Positions 22,970 through 38,172 of a stretch of 64,000 nt of DNA are shown here, in pieces. A program made the position numbers and the translations under genes. Below the pieces are notes generated by a model, which did not search any database, had not been told where the DNA came from, and saw only the letters and a program-made list of their open reading frames with translations. Numbering within the stretch: position 1 is the first letter of the stretch; the number at the start of each line of letters is the position of its first letter. This DNA is from Aphanomyces cochlioides (taxonomy: Eukaryota; Oomycota; Saprolegniomycetes; Saprolegniales; Verrucalvaceae), in contig JAHQRK010000020.1 in NCBI GenBank assembly GCA_019828595.1, forward strand, positions 682,001-746,000. Direction: 5' to 3'.

Positions 22970-23617
22970 TTATTTCTTACTTTGCTCAGTGATGAAACGT
23001 GCCATGGTGGCGACAATACTCTCAAGTTGTGCGCTTTGAGCTCGCCGCAACTGCTGCTCCTCTTTGTCGAACTTGAGACGCTCCATGCGGTACTCGTGGT
23101 CGTCGTTGTGACGTTTCTTTTCGAACTCCAAGAGATCATTCCACGACGAGTCGCCATTGTCTTTTGCCGGAGAGCTAGTTGATTGTTTTGCTCTCTTGGC
23201 AACGCGAACTTCAGCGTCCCTGCATAGTTTTTCGCCTGTAGTTTCCAGTTCCTCCTTGCGTTCGTTTTCTTTACCTTGTTTCCGCTTCTTGGTCGCTGCG
23301 GCTTCGTCCATTCGCATGATGAGATCTTGCAGTAGTTGGACCTTCTCACTCACATACTCTTCGGATCCACTTGATCGCCGCTGTGCATGGTCAATCTTCT
23401 TGAACTCCTTCACCATGTTGTCGAAGTGATCACGTGCACTGCGATAAGTCAATTTTGGCTCTTGATCGATGAGATTGGCTGCAACAGATTTCCATCTCGG
23501 TAGCAGTTCGCCGTGCTCAGCAGCAAATGGCTCGATCCGTGTAATTTCTCGAAGAAGCGATGTTTCCAGACTCTCCGTCCACACAACATATTTTACGGGA
23601 GCACTTGCGCTTGACAT
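22970..23617 (-). CDS. Harbinger Myb/SANT-like DNA-binding protein
   Basis: Single open frame of about 215 residues starting at the ATG at 23617 (a longer frame begins with TTG). The N-terminal third has the Trp-spaced Myb/SANT-like pattern (YVVWTESLETSLLREI, LPRWKSVAANL, SARDHFDNMVKEF); the remainder is a long charged coiled coil with a basic KKRKQGKENERK segment. In PIF/Harbinger elements this second protein binds subterminal DNA and brings the transposase to the nucleus. Position inside the terminal repeats and convergent orientation to the transposase support the role. Confidence 0.85.
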   Translation of the reverse strand: MSSASAPVKYVVWTESLETSLLREITRIEPFAAEHGELLPRWKSVAANLIDQEPKLTYRSARDHFDNMVKEFKKIDHAQRRSSGSEEYVSEKVQLLQDLIMRMDEAAATKKRKQGKENERKEELETTGEKLCRDAEVRVAKRAKQSTSSPAKDNGDSSWNDLLEFEKKRHNDDHEYRMERLKFDKEEQQLRRAQSAQLESIVATMARFITEQSKK

Positions 23618-24378
23618 GAGAAGCAAGAAGACTATAAATGGATGGCTTTCACTGCTTCACATGTCAAGCGCAAGTGTTCAGCCACTTGTTCCACATAATC
23701 AAACGTGATTGGTCAACAGTTTCATGGAATTTGGAATTCAAATACACGAATTGCGCATTCCATTTCGTATGTAAAATGCAAATTCCGTCGGGAATTTCAT
23801 CAACCTCGAAGTTCGTAGATGCGAGTAACCCGAAGTTTTTTTCAGGAATTTCAAATTACAGCTTTGCTAAAAGTCTCTATTGTCGGTGTTTTGTGCGTCG
23901 GTCAAGATATTACAGCTCGAATTGCGCAAGAACATGAATACTTCAATTTGATTCAATCTGCATATGCGGTGATCTTTGGCATCGATCCAAATGGTGACGT
24001 CAACGAATGGAATCAAAAGGCTGAGTCCGTCACTGGCTATGAGAGGAAACATATACAGCTGTATTCGGGATGGGATTTGTCGACACCTTAATTGCCCCCG
24101 AAAGCCAAGCTCAAACGCGTCAATTGGTAGACCAAGTTTTGACTGGCCTTAATGTGGACGGTGTGGAAGTTCCAATCACAGCGACAACTGGACTATCTCT
24201 CATCTTGCTTGTGAGTGCATCCCCCAAGAGGGATAATCATGGCAATATTTGCGGTGTCTTATTTGTCGGCCAAGACGTCACGGGAAAAAAACAGGGGGAA
24301 GGCGCGGATAGTCAACGCAATGTTGACGTGGTCGAAGAAATTGACTGTGTGAATGATATCATGACAACATTGCCGTAA

Positions 24379-24924
24379 CGTGCAGGATCATAACATTCAC
24401 ATAACATTGCATTAATTGCGGATTCATCCAGACTTGCTCATTCAAACTCTGTCTTAGCTCATCCACTTTGAAGATTTCATCAAGCCGCCCTGGAGTACAT
24501 TTTTGAATCTACGACAACTGATATCGATCCTTCAAACACGCTCTTGGTCTGTAACACCCATGGGACACTTCCATTCTGTGAAGAGCACGTATTTAAAGCA
24601 GGAACGCGCTCAAACCCCGCAAGGATGTCCAAGATGCGGAAGTATGCACACTTTGTGTCTTATACTAGTAATCCGGAGTCTCATTATTTATCCGGATGAG
24701 CAGCGAGATACCGGATAATAGTCCTAATATCCGGGAAAGATTAACGTTGTCCGGATAGTTTTATTTATCCGGACATGGTTTGTTTTATTCGCAGGTAGAT
24801 GTCACTGCACGCTGGATCTTTTTCAAAGTTGGACGTTTTATTAATTAAACGTCATTTTATCCGGATAAAAAGGTGGTTTCCACGAGAAAAGACGAAAATC
24901 AAATCCCGAGCTGGGGACGTTGGC
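24379..24924. promoter_or_regulatory. Histidine-kinase upstream region with at least six TATCCGGATA-type elements
   Basis: Elements are seen near 24670 (ATCCGGAG), 24690 (TTATCCGGATGA), 24709 (ACCGGATAA), 24730 (ATATCCGGGA), 24751 (GTCCGGATAG), 24767 (TTATCCGGAC) and 24857 (TTATCCGGATAA). The last is about 65 bp before the chosen ATG at 24925. The rest of the 546 bp shows no gene. Confidence 0.5.
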
Positions 24925-30384
<5,460 letters not shown>

Positions 30385-30408
30385 TAAGTAGGATTTATTA
30401 TGTACACA

Positions 30409-31721
30409 TTATATCTCGAGATACCCTCGTCGATGCGAGTAGAAGCGAACGAACGTGGCGAGGCACAGACCACCGATCACAATGCAAGTACTGATTATTC
30501 CCATCGTCCAATTGATCGCACTACCTTCTTTCTTGGCTTCCTTGTGATGTACTTTTCTCGCACATTGTGAATTGACGCAAGTACTCCAGGCGCTTTTAGC
30601 CGCCGAGTACAAGCTTGCATTTGCTTTGAGAAAAATTTCATGGACGACTCGGCCATGCCATTCCAGAGGCGCATTTAATCCTAGAACATGCGCCACTGTT
30701 GGAGATGTGTCTTCTGTCGCAATTGCACTCTTGAGCTCTCGACTTCCTTCAATTATTCCTACGAATATTCCTTTGCACTAGACTTCTCGTATGGTACATA
30801 CCTCGGCCATATACGAGCCACTGAGTAGCGTAGTTAAAGCCCGACTTGTCAGTGTGGTCGGAGCCATCAGCATTGCGGCCGTGGTCTGACACGAAGAAGA
30901 AGACAGTCGAGTTTTCAAACCCTGCATCTCGCACAGCATTGAAAATGCGACCAATGTTGCCGTCCATTGAAGTGATAGCGACTTGGCCATCGTCAGAAAA
31001 GCAGCTCGATTCGTGAGCACAGGCATCCACTTCATTGTAGTAGACGAACATGAGCTGTGGCATTGAGTTGTTCCCGATCAATGCAACAGCTTCATCGGTT
31101 ATTTGCTGCGAGGCATTTTGCGATCCAGCGCAGTCCGATCCTAACTCCGTTGAGTCTTATATGCCTCGATCGAATGATCACATACCTTCAACATAGCTTC
31201 GGTTGTCAATGAGAACAGTCTCGCTGGGCAAAATCGCATCGAGATTGGCCCACGAGTACAACATAGCAGTCATGAAGTCTGGCTTTTGCTGCTTGGCGAC
31301 AGAAAATATATCAGGATACACGACGCAATCGTCTAAATATGGCGGGGCAAACGTTTGGTCGTCGATTGATTCACGGGAACAATACGTCCATGAATTCAAT
31401 GTAACGCCGTGAAACATGATCCCTGCGCCATAGAATATTGTAGCCCAGTTTGGGAGACTCGAGGCCGGTCGGTGGCTTCTTGCCTTGTCGGTGTAGACGC
31501 CATGAGTTCTGAAATATTGGAGATTGGGAACGCTTGCGTTTGATAGAGCTTGCTGTAAACACCGCACATCAAGTCCATCCAACCTACGGCATCCACGTCG
31601 TTATAATACTCTCACGGCAGTTGATCTACCCAAAGAGAATGACGTGGTCTGCGCTGCCAAACCCGTTGGCAACATTGGCGGCCGCTGCCACTCCACCGAG
31701 GAGAAGCAAGTTCGTCAGCAT
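30409..31721 (-). CDS. Membrane-anchored alkaline-phosphatase-superfamily phosphodiesterase A
   Basis: Four exons: 31630-31721, 31186-31583, 30802-31140, 30409-30758; about 392 residues. A signal peptide (MLTNLLLLGGVAAAANVANG) precedes HVILFGLDGLDVRC, then SSLPNWATIFYGAG, YYNEVDACAHESS and FFFVSDHGRNADG. These are the metal-binding and nucleophile blocks of type I phosphodiesterase/nucleotide pyrophosphatase-like enzymes of the alkaline phosphatase superfamily. A hydrophobic segment near the C-terminus (MGIISTCIVIGGLCLATFV) should anchor it with the catalytic domain outside the cytosol. Substrate is unknown (nucleotides, sugar nucleotides or phospholipid headgroups are all possible). Its paralogue is the next gene upstream. 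Its stop lies 24 bp from the histidine kinase stop, tail to tail. One TATCCGGATA-type element lies ~20 bp before the ATG. Confidence 0.85.
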
Positions 31722-32040
31722 GAAATCTTTCCAAATGACTCATCCGGATAAGGATTCCAAACTCTGACTTCAACCAAATGACTCACCACTTTCCATGGCT
31801 GCTTGCATCTGTATAGACTACAGATTGATTCCTCCATCGAATCCCTTGAAATGCAGCATGGGGATAATGACAAGAGTGCTCTCCTGTATCTACGCTGCCA
31901 TTGTTTGTATCTACAATATGCTCCGAGAATGGACCTGGCTAGATCAAAACTTGAACATACTCACCACACTCACAAGCTGTCTGCCACGACGAAGAAATCT
32001 TGGTGAGACATTCATATTTTGTGATATAAATCTTGGAGGT
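31722..32040. promoter_or_regulatory. Spacer between the two phosphodiesterase genes
   Basis: 319 bp containing one CATCCGGATAAGG element at about 31742, about 20 bp upstream of the phosphodiesterase A start. Nothing else recognised. Confidence 0.4.
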
Positions 32041-33335
32041 TTACACTGGAACATAGTCTCGACGACGAGAACAAAGCCAGTGGAATGCGAAGATTGTTCC
32101 AGCGACAACGAGAACAGAGGCTATGAGAATCAGTGCTGTGGGCCATGCCCAAGATGGAAGGAGTGGCGTCGGTGGACATTGGGATTTCGAGCAGGTCGCC
32201 CAAGCAGAAGATCGAGCTGCAGAGTAGAGCGACTCGTTGCGTTTGAGCATGACTTCACGCACCATACGCCCTCGCCATTCGATAGGAGTCTCGACTCCAA
32301 GCAAGTGCGCTATTGTTGGAGCGGTATCTTCGGTTGCAATTGCGCTCTTCAACTGTCTTCCTCCATCAATTAGTCCTACCAGATGTGCAATAAGGCATGT
32401 GACTAGCAGTCGCTATACCTGGGCTGTAAACGAGCCATTGGGTTTCAAAGTTGAATTTCGCAGTGCCACCATGGTCGTTTCCATCGACATTCCGTCCGTG
32501 GTCGGTAACCAACATGAAGACCGTCGAATTAGCTTTACCAGCAGCCCGCACAGCCTCCAAAACGAGACCAATGTTTGCATCCATCGATGCAATCGCAGCT
32601 TGACCTTCGTCCAAGAAGCAGCTTGTTTCATGAGCGCATTCGTCGACCTCGTCGTAGTACAAGAACATGAACGAAGGTAGAGAAGATATCGAAGCCAGAG
32701 CTTTCGTAGTCATATCTTGGGAGGCTCGCACTGTCGATTGGCAGCCAGCGCCTATATCATTGTGGTGAGGCTTCGGACGTTTAAGTGTGTACCGTCAACA
32801 AAGTATCGTTGATCAATGGATACAACATCAGGGGGAAGAATGGCATCCAAGTTTGGCCATGTGTAGTACATAGCAGTGGTAAAGTCAGGATTTTGTTGCT
32901 TGAGCACTGTAAAGACATCAGGGTAGACAGAGCACTCGCCGAGGAATTGAGGTATGACGTTCACGTCTGTCGTAGTGCAATACGTCCATTCATTTGACGT
33001 CACACCGTGGAACATGACTCCTGCGCCATAAAATATTGTCGCCCAGTTTGGAAGACTCATAGTTGGTCGATTATTGCGCGCTTTGTCTGTAAAGATGCCA
33101 TGGTCTCGCAAATACTGCAAGTTGGGAGCGCGGCCGGCATCAAGAGCTTGATGCAAGCATCGAACATCAAGACCATCAAGCCTAACGATCCATCAGGCTA
33201 GAAAGATACATTACACAATGCTTCTTACCCCATCAAGATGACATGGTCAGCCGCACCAAAGCCATTCGTTCGCGAGGTTGACGCCGAGACGACGAATTGA
33301 CTCAGCACAGCGGCAGCAACCAGGTGCAGATTCAT
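32041..33335 (-). CDS. Membrane-anchored alkaline-phosphatase-superfamily phosphodiesterase B
   Basis: Four exons: 33229-33335, 32793-33181, 32419-32751, 32041-32375; about 387 residues. It has a signal peptide (MNLHLVAAAVLSQFVVSAS), HVILMGLDGLDVRC, MSLPNWATIFYGAG, FHGVTSNEWTYC, YYDEVDECAHETS, LVTDHGRNVDGNDH and a C-terminal membrane segment (WPTALILIASVLVVAGTIF). Exon boundaries and phases match the A copy, so the pair is a tandem duplication. The same ectoenzyme role is expected, with the active site in the secretory lumen or outside. Its ATG is 117 bp from the phosphatase ATG on the other strand, across a shared promoter with several TATCCGGATA-type elements. Confidence 0.86.
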
Positions 33336-33452
33336 TTTGAAGTGAAAGTGTCATCCGGATAACCATTCCTCCGGATAACAACGTATCACGGATAATGGTG
33401 CATTTATCCGGGTGTCATTGTGATGTATCAGATCTTTATCCGGATTTTCACG
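33336..33452. promoter_or_regulatory. 117 bp bidirectional promoter with TATCCGGATA-type elements
   Basis: Five copies or near-copies: about 33354 (CATCCGGATAA), 33371 (TCCGGATAA), 33390 (ACGGATAA), 33405 (TTATCCGGG) and 33436 (TTATCCGGAT). The last is only ~8 bp before the phosphatase ATG. Confidence 0.55.
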
Positions 33453-35625
33453 ATGGAGAACACCAAGACAATGGAGACTCCGTCGCTGGCAAAGTTGCGC
33501 TCTCAATTTGAGAAGCAGGAGCAGCTAAACACGGAAGAAGCTCTGCAATTGATTCACAGGGCACATGATATCATGGACAAGGAAGCGAATGTACTGTATT
33601 TGGACGCCCCAGTCGTTGGTACGCTTGACAAACGGACAGGACAAAGGACAAGGTTGCGTGTGTAGTGTTTGGAGATATCCATGGACAGTTCTTCGACTTG
33701 ATGAAGCTTTTGGACAAGTGCAAGTTCTTTCATCCGTCGTTTGCCGAGTCTGGTAAGCCTTGGAGTGTTTATGTGTGAGCTTATGTGCTGCAGATCAAAC
33801 GCTTTTGTTCTTGGGAGATTACGTCGACCGAGGCGCTTTTTCGTGCGAAGTCATGCTATTCCTCTTGTGCATGAAGATCCATGTACGAATGGCATCTATC
33901 ACTGAGCTTTGATGTGTCCGCAGTATCCTACGCATGTCTTTCTTCTGCGTGGGAATCACGAATGCGAGGCGATTTCGTCCTTCTATGGGTTTCGCCTGGA
34001 ATGCAAGGGAAAATACGGTCTCTCTGTCTATTATCATTTCACACAATGTTTTCAAGCTCTTCCTCTTGCTGCAGTTGTATCTGCCTCTGAAGGTCGCGTC
34101 TTTTGCGTCCATGCTGGTCTTTCTCCGTCGTTGAAATCTCTGAGTGACATTGATGCAATCGAGCGACGGCAAGAACCAGCAACAACTGGCGCCCTCTGCG
34201 ATCTATTATGGAGCGATCCTGTTCCTGAATATGAAGGCGAGGTGGAGGAATCACCCTCGACCATCGCTGCAGCTCCTCGCCAACAATTCGACACGCCTGA
34301 CAGTACGAAATGGCGTCCAAACGGCGTAGAGAATGTGTCGTTGGCGGTAAGAATTGAAGCTTGTATGTAGGTCCGTGGTTGCTCCTTTTACTACAATTGC
34401 ACGGCGGTGTACGACTTCTTGACGGCGAACAACTTAATGTGCATGGTTCGTGCTCATGAAATGCAAGACGAAGGCTACTTGTTTCACTTTTCATCTCCTG
34501 CGTACTTCGACTTGGACACTCGGCCGGCCAAAGAGTTCCCTCCAGTTATTTCCGTCTTCTCTGCTGCCAACTACTGCGATACCTACGGCAACATGGTTCT
34601 CATCAAGTCACCAATCTGTCATTTTGATTTATACTTCATAGGCAGCTTACTTGGTCATTCAAAAAACGAGCAATCGATTTGACGTTGAACAGACTCGGCA
34701 TGTCGTGCATCCATATCCACGATCTTTTCGACAATCTGAGGGCATTTGGGCAACATTTCAAGCGACGCTGCCATATATTCCAGCGAGTAAAGACTTTTTT
34801 GAGACCATGGCCCAGCTCAATCACGTGCCAAAGAGCGACAATACCACATCAACTGATGATAACCTCCAGAGCAGCGATCGCGATATTGCCGAGAAACCTC
34901 CTGGTCTCTCTTGTATTTTCTTGCGAATTTCACGATGATTTAGATGCAAATGGAGGAAGTCGACGTCGTCTTACGCGACGAAATAGCTATGAAAAACATC
35001 CCCAAGCTCTGTCAAAAGAACTGGATGCGATTACAAAGGAATGGAAAACACAGCGTGAGGAAGTATCAACACCGACCAGGAGAGCGAGTCTCCATCAACG
35101 CGAAGTCGTTGATGTGTCGTTCACCCCGAAGGAAATCGAAGTGCTCAAGTTGATTTTTGCCCTTATGGACACGGATGGTGATCTAAAACTTGGAGCGGAT
35201 GAAATTGCCCGCTTTATCAAGCGCATCTTGGGTTACCAATGTTGCAATTCCTTTTCTTAATGACCCTTAGGCGAAACAATCAATGAACAGAGAGCCCAGC
35301 GGTATGTCCAAGCACTCGATTACAATCAAGATGGCCATGTTGACCTGAATGACTTGCTCTCGTGTGCTGCTCTGCTTAAGAAACGGTACAACAGGTGTGT
35401 CTCTGCGACTAATGACAATGTTTAACGAGATGAATCAGTCGCATGTCGACAATTTCAATTCTCTCGCGATGGTTGCCATGGACTTCGACGGCGTGTGTAC
35501 TCGCTGGTGTGTTTTTCCTGTACCGACGATTTGGACGACGATATCGATGGGTGAAACAATTGAGCATGCTCGTGTTGACGCTCATCGCCATCACTTTCTA
35601 CTCGACGAGACGGCGGATCAAGTAA
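33453..35625 (+). CDS. Calcineurin-A-like Ser/Thr phosphatase with own EF-hands and C-terminal membrane hairpin
   Basis: Nine exons: 33453-33618, 33666-33752, 33794-33882, 33924-34325, 34371-34595, 34642-34903, 34944-35231, 35271-35394, 35439-35625; about 609 residues. All PPP metal/phosphate motifs are present: FGDIHGQFFDL, LGDYVDRG, LLRGNHEC, MVRAHE and FSAANYCDTYGN; the usual HGG is HAG. The layout ECKGKYG...VYYHFTQCF is PP2B-like. Instead of the normal calcineurin-B-binding helix and autoinhibitory tail there is a basic linker and two EF-hands with canonical loops, DTDGDLKLGADE and DYNQDGHVDLND. The last exon adds two hydrophobic segments (ACVLAGVFFLYRRFG and MLVLTLIAITFYS), in frame by splicing, suggesting membrane anchoring. 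If the last exon is spliced differently the hairpin would be lost. A Ca2+-regulated phosphatase role is inferred. Confidence 0.85.
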
Positions 35626-35637
35626 AATGTATTAGTT

Positions 35638-36138
35638 TTACTTGTCGGTCAATTGCTTAAACAAGTCTTCGAGCTCGCCCGACTTATGCATGTCCGTCAC
35701 AATATCGCAGCCGCCGATGAATTCACCCTTGACAAACAATTGTGGAATCGTCGGCCATTGCCTAAACATCGACCACATTAGCCCATGCCACGCAGAGGTT
35801 GCTAAAACTTACGAGAATTCCTTGACGCCTTCACGAATTTCAGGGTGATCCAACAGGTTCACGCTGTCAAAGCTCACGCCTTGGGCATGGAGAATTTGCA
35901 CGACTTGTCGCGAGAAGCCGCATTGGGGCGACGATGGTGTGCCCTTCATGTAGAGCATGATCGGATACGTCTCAACGTGGCTCTTGATCAACTTGAGCAC
36001 GTCGTCCTTGTCGCTAGAGGGAGCCGCATGGTACTTAGGCTTGAAATCGTCGTGGGATTCCGAGAAGAAGCGCACAGAACCAGCAGAACGCGCCGCCAAC
36101 GAGCGGCTCAACGCGGTCGTTCGAATGCGAGCTAGCAT
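35638..36138 (-). CDS. GRX5: Mitochondrial monothiol glutaredoxin (Grx5-type)
   Basis: Two exons, 35813-36138 and 35638-35761, about 149 residues. The first ~35 residues ([20 protein letters not shown]) are Arg/Ser/Ala-rich, a typical mitochondrial presequence. The core has [21 protein letters not shown] with the CGFS active site and, after the intron, [23 protein letters not shown] glutaredoxins bind a [2Fe-2S] cluster with glutathione and pass it on in Fe-S cluster assembly. The stop lies 12 bp from the phosphatase stop, tail to tail. Two TATCCGGATA-type elements are in the divergent spacer shared with the YTH gene. Confidence 0.93.
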
Positions 36139-36217
36139 GTGAACCAAAAATGAATGGGCCAAGTGACCATACAGGATGGTGTACACTACATACAACATAT
36201 AATATAAAAATTGGGAA

Positions 36218-36252
36218 TTTGTCCGGATAATGTTGATGTATCCGGTATAAAT
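36218..36252. promoter_or_regulatory. TATCCGGATA-type pair in a divergent promoter
   Basis: GTCCGGATAA at about 36222 and GTATCCGGTATA at about 36238 lie about midway between the glutaredoxin ATG (36138, -) and the YTH gene ATG (36341, +). Confidence 0.5.
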
Positions 36253-36340
36253 TGTAAACATTACGTAAAGCACATGGATTATGTCCTGCAGCTCATGTCG
36301 TCTTCATTTCATTCCTCCCCATATTGGACCTTTGCTGAAA

Positions 36341-37174
36341 ATGACAGAAGCCACGAAGAAGAGACGACCGCCGGCAAGGAAACACAAGCCTGTGGCGCTA
36401 GGACCGCGGTTTACAGAGACTAGAGAGCGTCCAGCAAGCCAAGAGATCATCAACGATATCTCAGTCTTTGACGATACTGTCTTGAAGCCATATTTGAGTC
36501 TCGGAACGTGTCGCTACTTTGTCCTCAAGTCGTTCAGTGAAGCCAATGTCCACAAGAGGTAGTCTCTCGATGACCTTGCCATGCTCTAAACGAGTTTTAT
36601 ATGTAGTATCAAGTATGGTATCTGGACGAGCACATATAACAACAACGTGGCGCTCGACATGGCGTTCAAGAGCGATCTCTCGTGCATTCGACCGATCTTG
36701 CTCTTCTTTAGGTAAGAAATCACTCGTGCTGGTGAAGAAGACGACTGGATTCGACTAGTGTTTGTGGCTCGAAACACTTTTGTGGCATTGCACGTATGAC
36801 GTCGCCCGTGCATTTCGATACGAATTTTGTTCTGTGGGAGAAGCTCAAGTACGAAGGGTATTTCCATGTCGAGTGGCTTGTTCTCAAGGACGTGCCGAAC
36901 CATGTCCTCATGCAAGTCGAACTGAACCAGAAAAACTTTACAAGGGCGTGCGATGGCGAAGAAATTCCATACAAAGAGGTTTTTCAATCTCTCTGGCCTT
37001 GGCTTGACCATGTTGTAGGCGACGGAATTTATGAACTGCTACATGTCATATACCAGTACGACAAGTCTTCTCGATGACATGGACTACTACAATGAAAAAC
37101 AAATCGCACTTCAAGCCCAGCGCAATCTTGTAGACTCGGACGACCTAGAAGCCTTCTTAACTCGAGCTTCTTGA
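36341..37174 (+). CDS. YTH-domain RNA-binding protein
   Basis: Four exons: 36341-36558, 36607-36711, 36759-36978, 37019-37174; about 232 residues. The YTH fold is clear after splicing: RYFVLKSFSEANVHKS, then IKYGIWTSTYNNNVALDMAF, LLFFSVCGSKHFCGIARM, and GYFHVEWLVLKDVPN. YTH domains read N6-methyladenosine in RNA; the Trp of YGIW is one of the aromatic cage residues, while the other cage positions cannot be assigned by eye. A basic nuclear-type leader (KKRRPPARKHK) precedes the domain, so a nuclear YTHDC1-like role is possible. The last exon is chosen by frame because it keeps an acidic C-terminal helix ending ALQAQRNLVDSDDLEAFL; reading through the third intron would end at 37077 instead. Confidence 0.88.
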
Positions 37175-37740
37175 TCTTTTTATCTGGAGAGTTTAGCATT
37201 CTGCATGACCACGGGTATCCATCCACTTTCATGACGTGGCACACTCCTGTTACTTGCTTGAATTATCTTATATAGTACACCAGCTGGATTTTCAGGCAAG
37301 GCAGTACCACCAACTCAACTGCATCGCTTCAAAATAAAACCCCAGCACTTTCAGCGTACACTCGCTTTCCTTGACCCTCCATACTCCTATTCAGCTTTGT
37401 TAAGAACTGGATTAATAGTTGTCCTCGTCTTGGCCTCTCGTTGATGGTGTCATCGAAAAGTGATGCAAGTGAATCTATGTCTTTTGTACTTATATAGAGT
37501 AATTCCACATCTCCATATGATGTGGCACGAATTATCCTTAGACTTGAAATTTGTATATTTAAGGAGTTTCACGTGTCAAAATTTGAGATTTCGTATTTTA
37601 TATCTTAAAATTTGTATTAAAATAAAATTTATGTAATTTTAATTGATTTGGCTATAAATACGCCACGTAGAATACATTTTCCAAGTTAAATTAAAAACAG
37701 CACGATCGTTTCAGCTTCATTTTCGATTTCTGTTGGTGCC
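37175..37740. other. 566 bp AT-rich intergenic region
   Basis: No frame worth calling. The part from 37500 to 37700 is very AT-rich and precedes the small membrane-protein gene. No TATCCGGATA-type element was seen. Confidence 0.4.
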
Positions 37741-38025
37741 ATGAGTGAACCCAAGCGCACAGTCGTCGGCTACATCCAAGACAACGTCGGCTGGGGATTC
37801 AACTTGGTTGTGAGCAACATCCTCTTCTGGCTCACGGGCTTCCCAACTGTGCGTGATTATGGCTATTCAAGCGAAAACTACGATGAAAACGGCGGTATTC
37901 CATCGGGCGGCGAAGGTTCGGGCGTCTTTGTTATCACGTTGGTGCTCATGGTGATCTGCTACATTGTCTACTTCGGACGAATGTTCAAGTTCTTGACCTC
38001 GAAGGACGACCACAAGCTCGAGTAG
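37741..38025 (+). CDS. Small two-helix membrane protein, unknown
   Basis: A single open frame of 94 residues with a good ATG. Two hydrophobic segments (FNLVVSNILFWLTGF and VFVITLVLMVICYIVYF) are separated by a polar Gly/Ser/Asn loop; the ends are charged. Codon use looks like its expressed neighbours, and the position alone between two genes supports a real gene. I do not recognise the family. It could be a small mitochondrial or ER membrane subunit. Confidence 0.65.
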   Translation: MSEPKRTVVGYIQDNVGWGFNLVVSNILFWLTGFPTVRDYGYSSENYDENGGIPSGGEGSGVFVITLVLMVICYIVYFGRMFKFLTSKDDHKLE

Positions 38026-38172
38026 CCTTAGATGCCTTGATGGCGATTGCCTTGATTGAATGAATTAGCTAACTTTATCCTACTTGATTGATGTGTGGGT
38101 GTTTAAGGAAGGCATTCACGTGCACGGCGTATATTTGGTAATCCATTACGACATTGCTACCGTCTACTTTTC

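Larger units (their letters stand above)
21497..23878. mobile_element. Intact-looking PIF/Harbinger DNA transposon (2,382 bp)
   Basis: The ends are inverted repeats of about 27 bp with 24 matches (outermost bases AGAGACTTTTAGCA). The element is flanked on both sides by ATT (21494-21496 and 23879-23881). Inside are two long open frames in convergent orientation, a DDE transposase and a Myb/SANT-like protein, the standard PIF/Harbinger gene pair. Joining the outer flanks with a single ATT gives an uninterrupted PAS coding sequence (GNIVGV), matching the neighbouring paralogue, which fixes the insertion point to the base. With open frames and near-perfect ends it may still be mobile. Confidence 0.92.
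20350..24378 (+). pseudogene. Truncated PAS-kinase paralogue, interrupted by a Harbinger element
   Basis: Recognisable fragments, in order: a broken PAS start at about 20365 (ESIGNIVFIVNPQGN then stop); 20640-21060 with VYINRRGKTLLECD and GNLVGCILVGTKAT; about 21140-21235 (NVPIFGVDAKLRVNFWN); about 21280-21400 after a 41 nt intron (IVGKSFVDAFVP); and, beyond the transposon, IVGVLCVGQDITARIAQEHEY from 23880 and a last PAS to 24378. The HisKA, ATPase, receiver and HPt parts present in the next gene are missing. Besides the insertion there are early stops and a frameshift near 24060. Around 20690 the DNA differs from the intact copy at about 25045 at only two of some 46 positions, so the duplication, or a conversion, is recent. 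Confidence 0.8.

Noticed and set aside
34347..34370. A 24 nt candidate intron (GTAAGA...TGTAG) in the phosphatase gene
   Set aside because: An earlier donor at 34326 gives a normal 45 nt intron and a better family match (WRPNG joined to VRGCSFYY).
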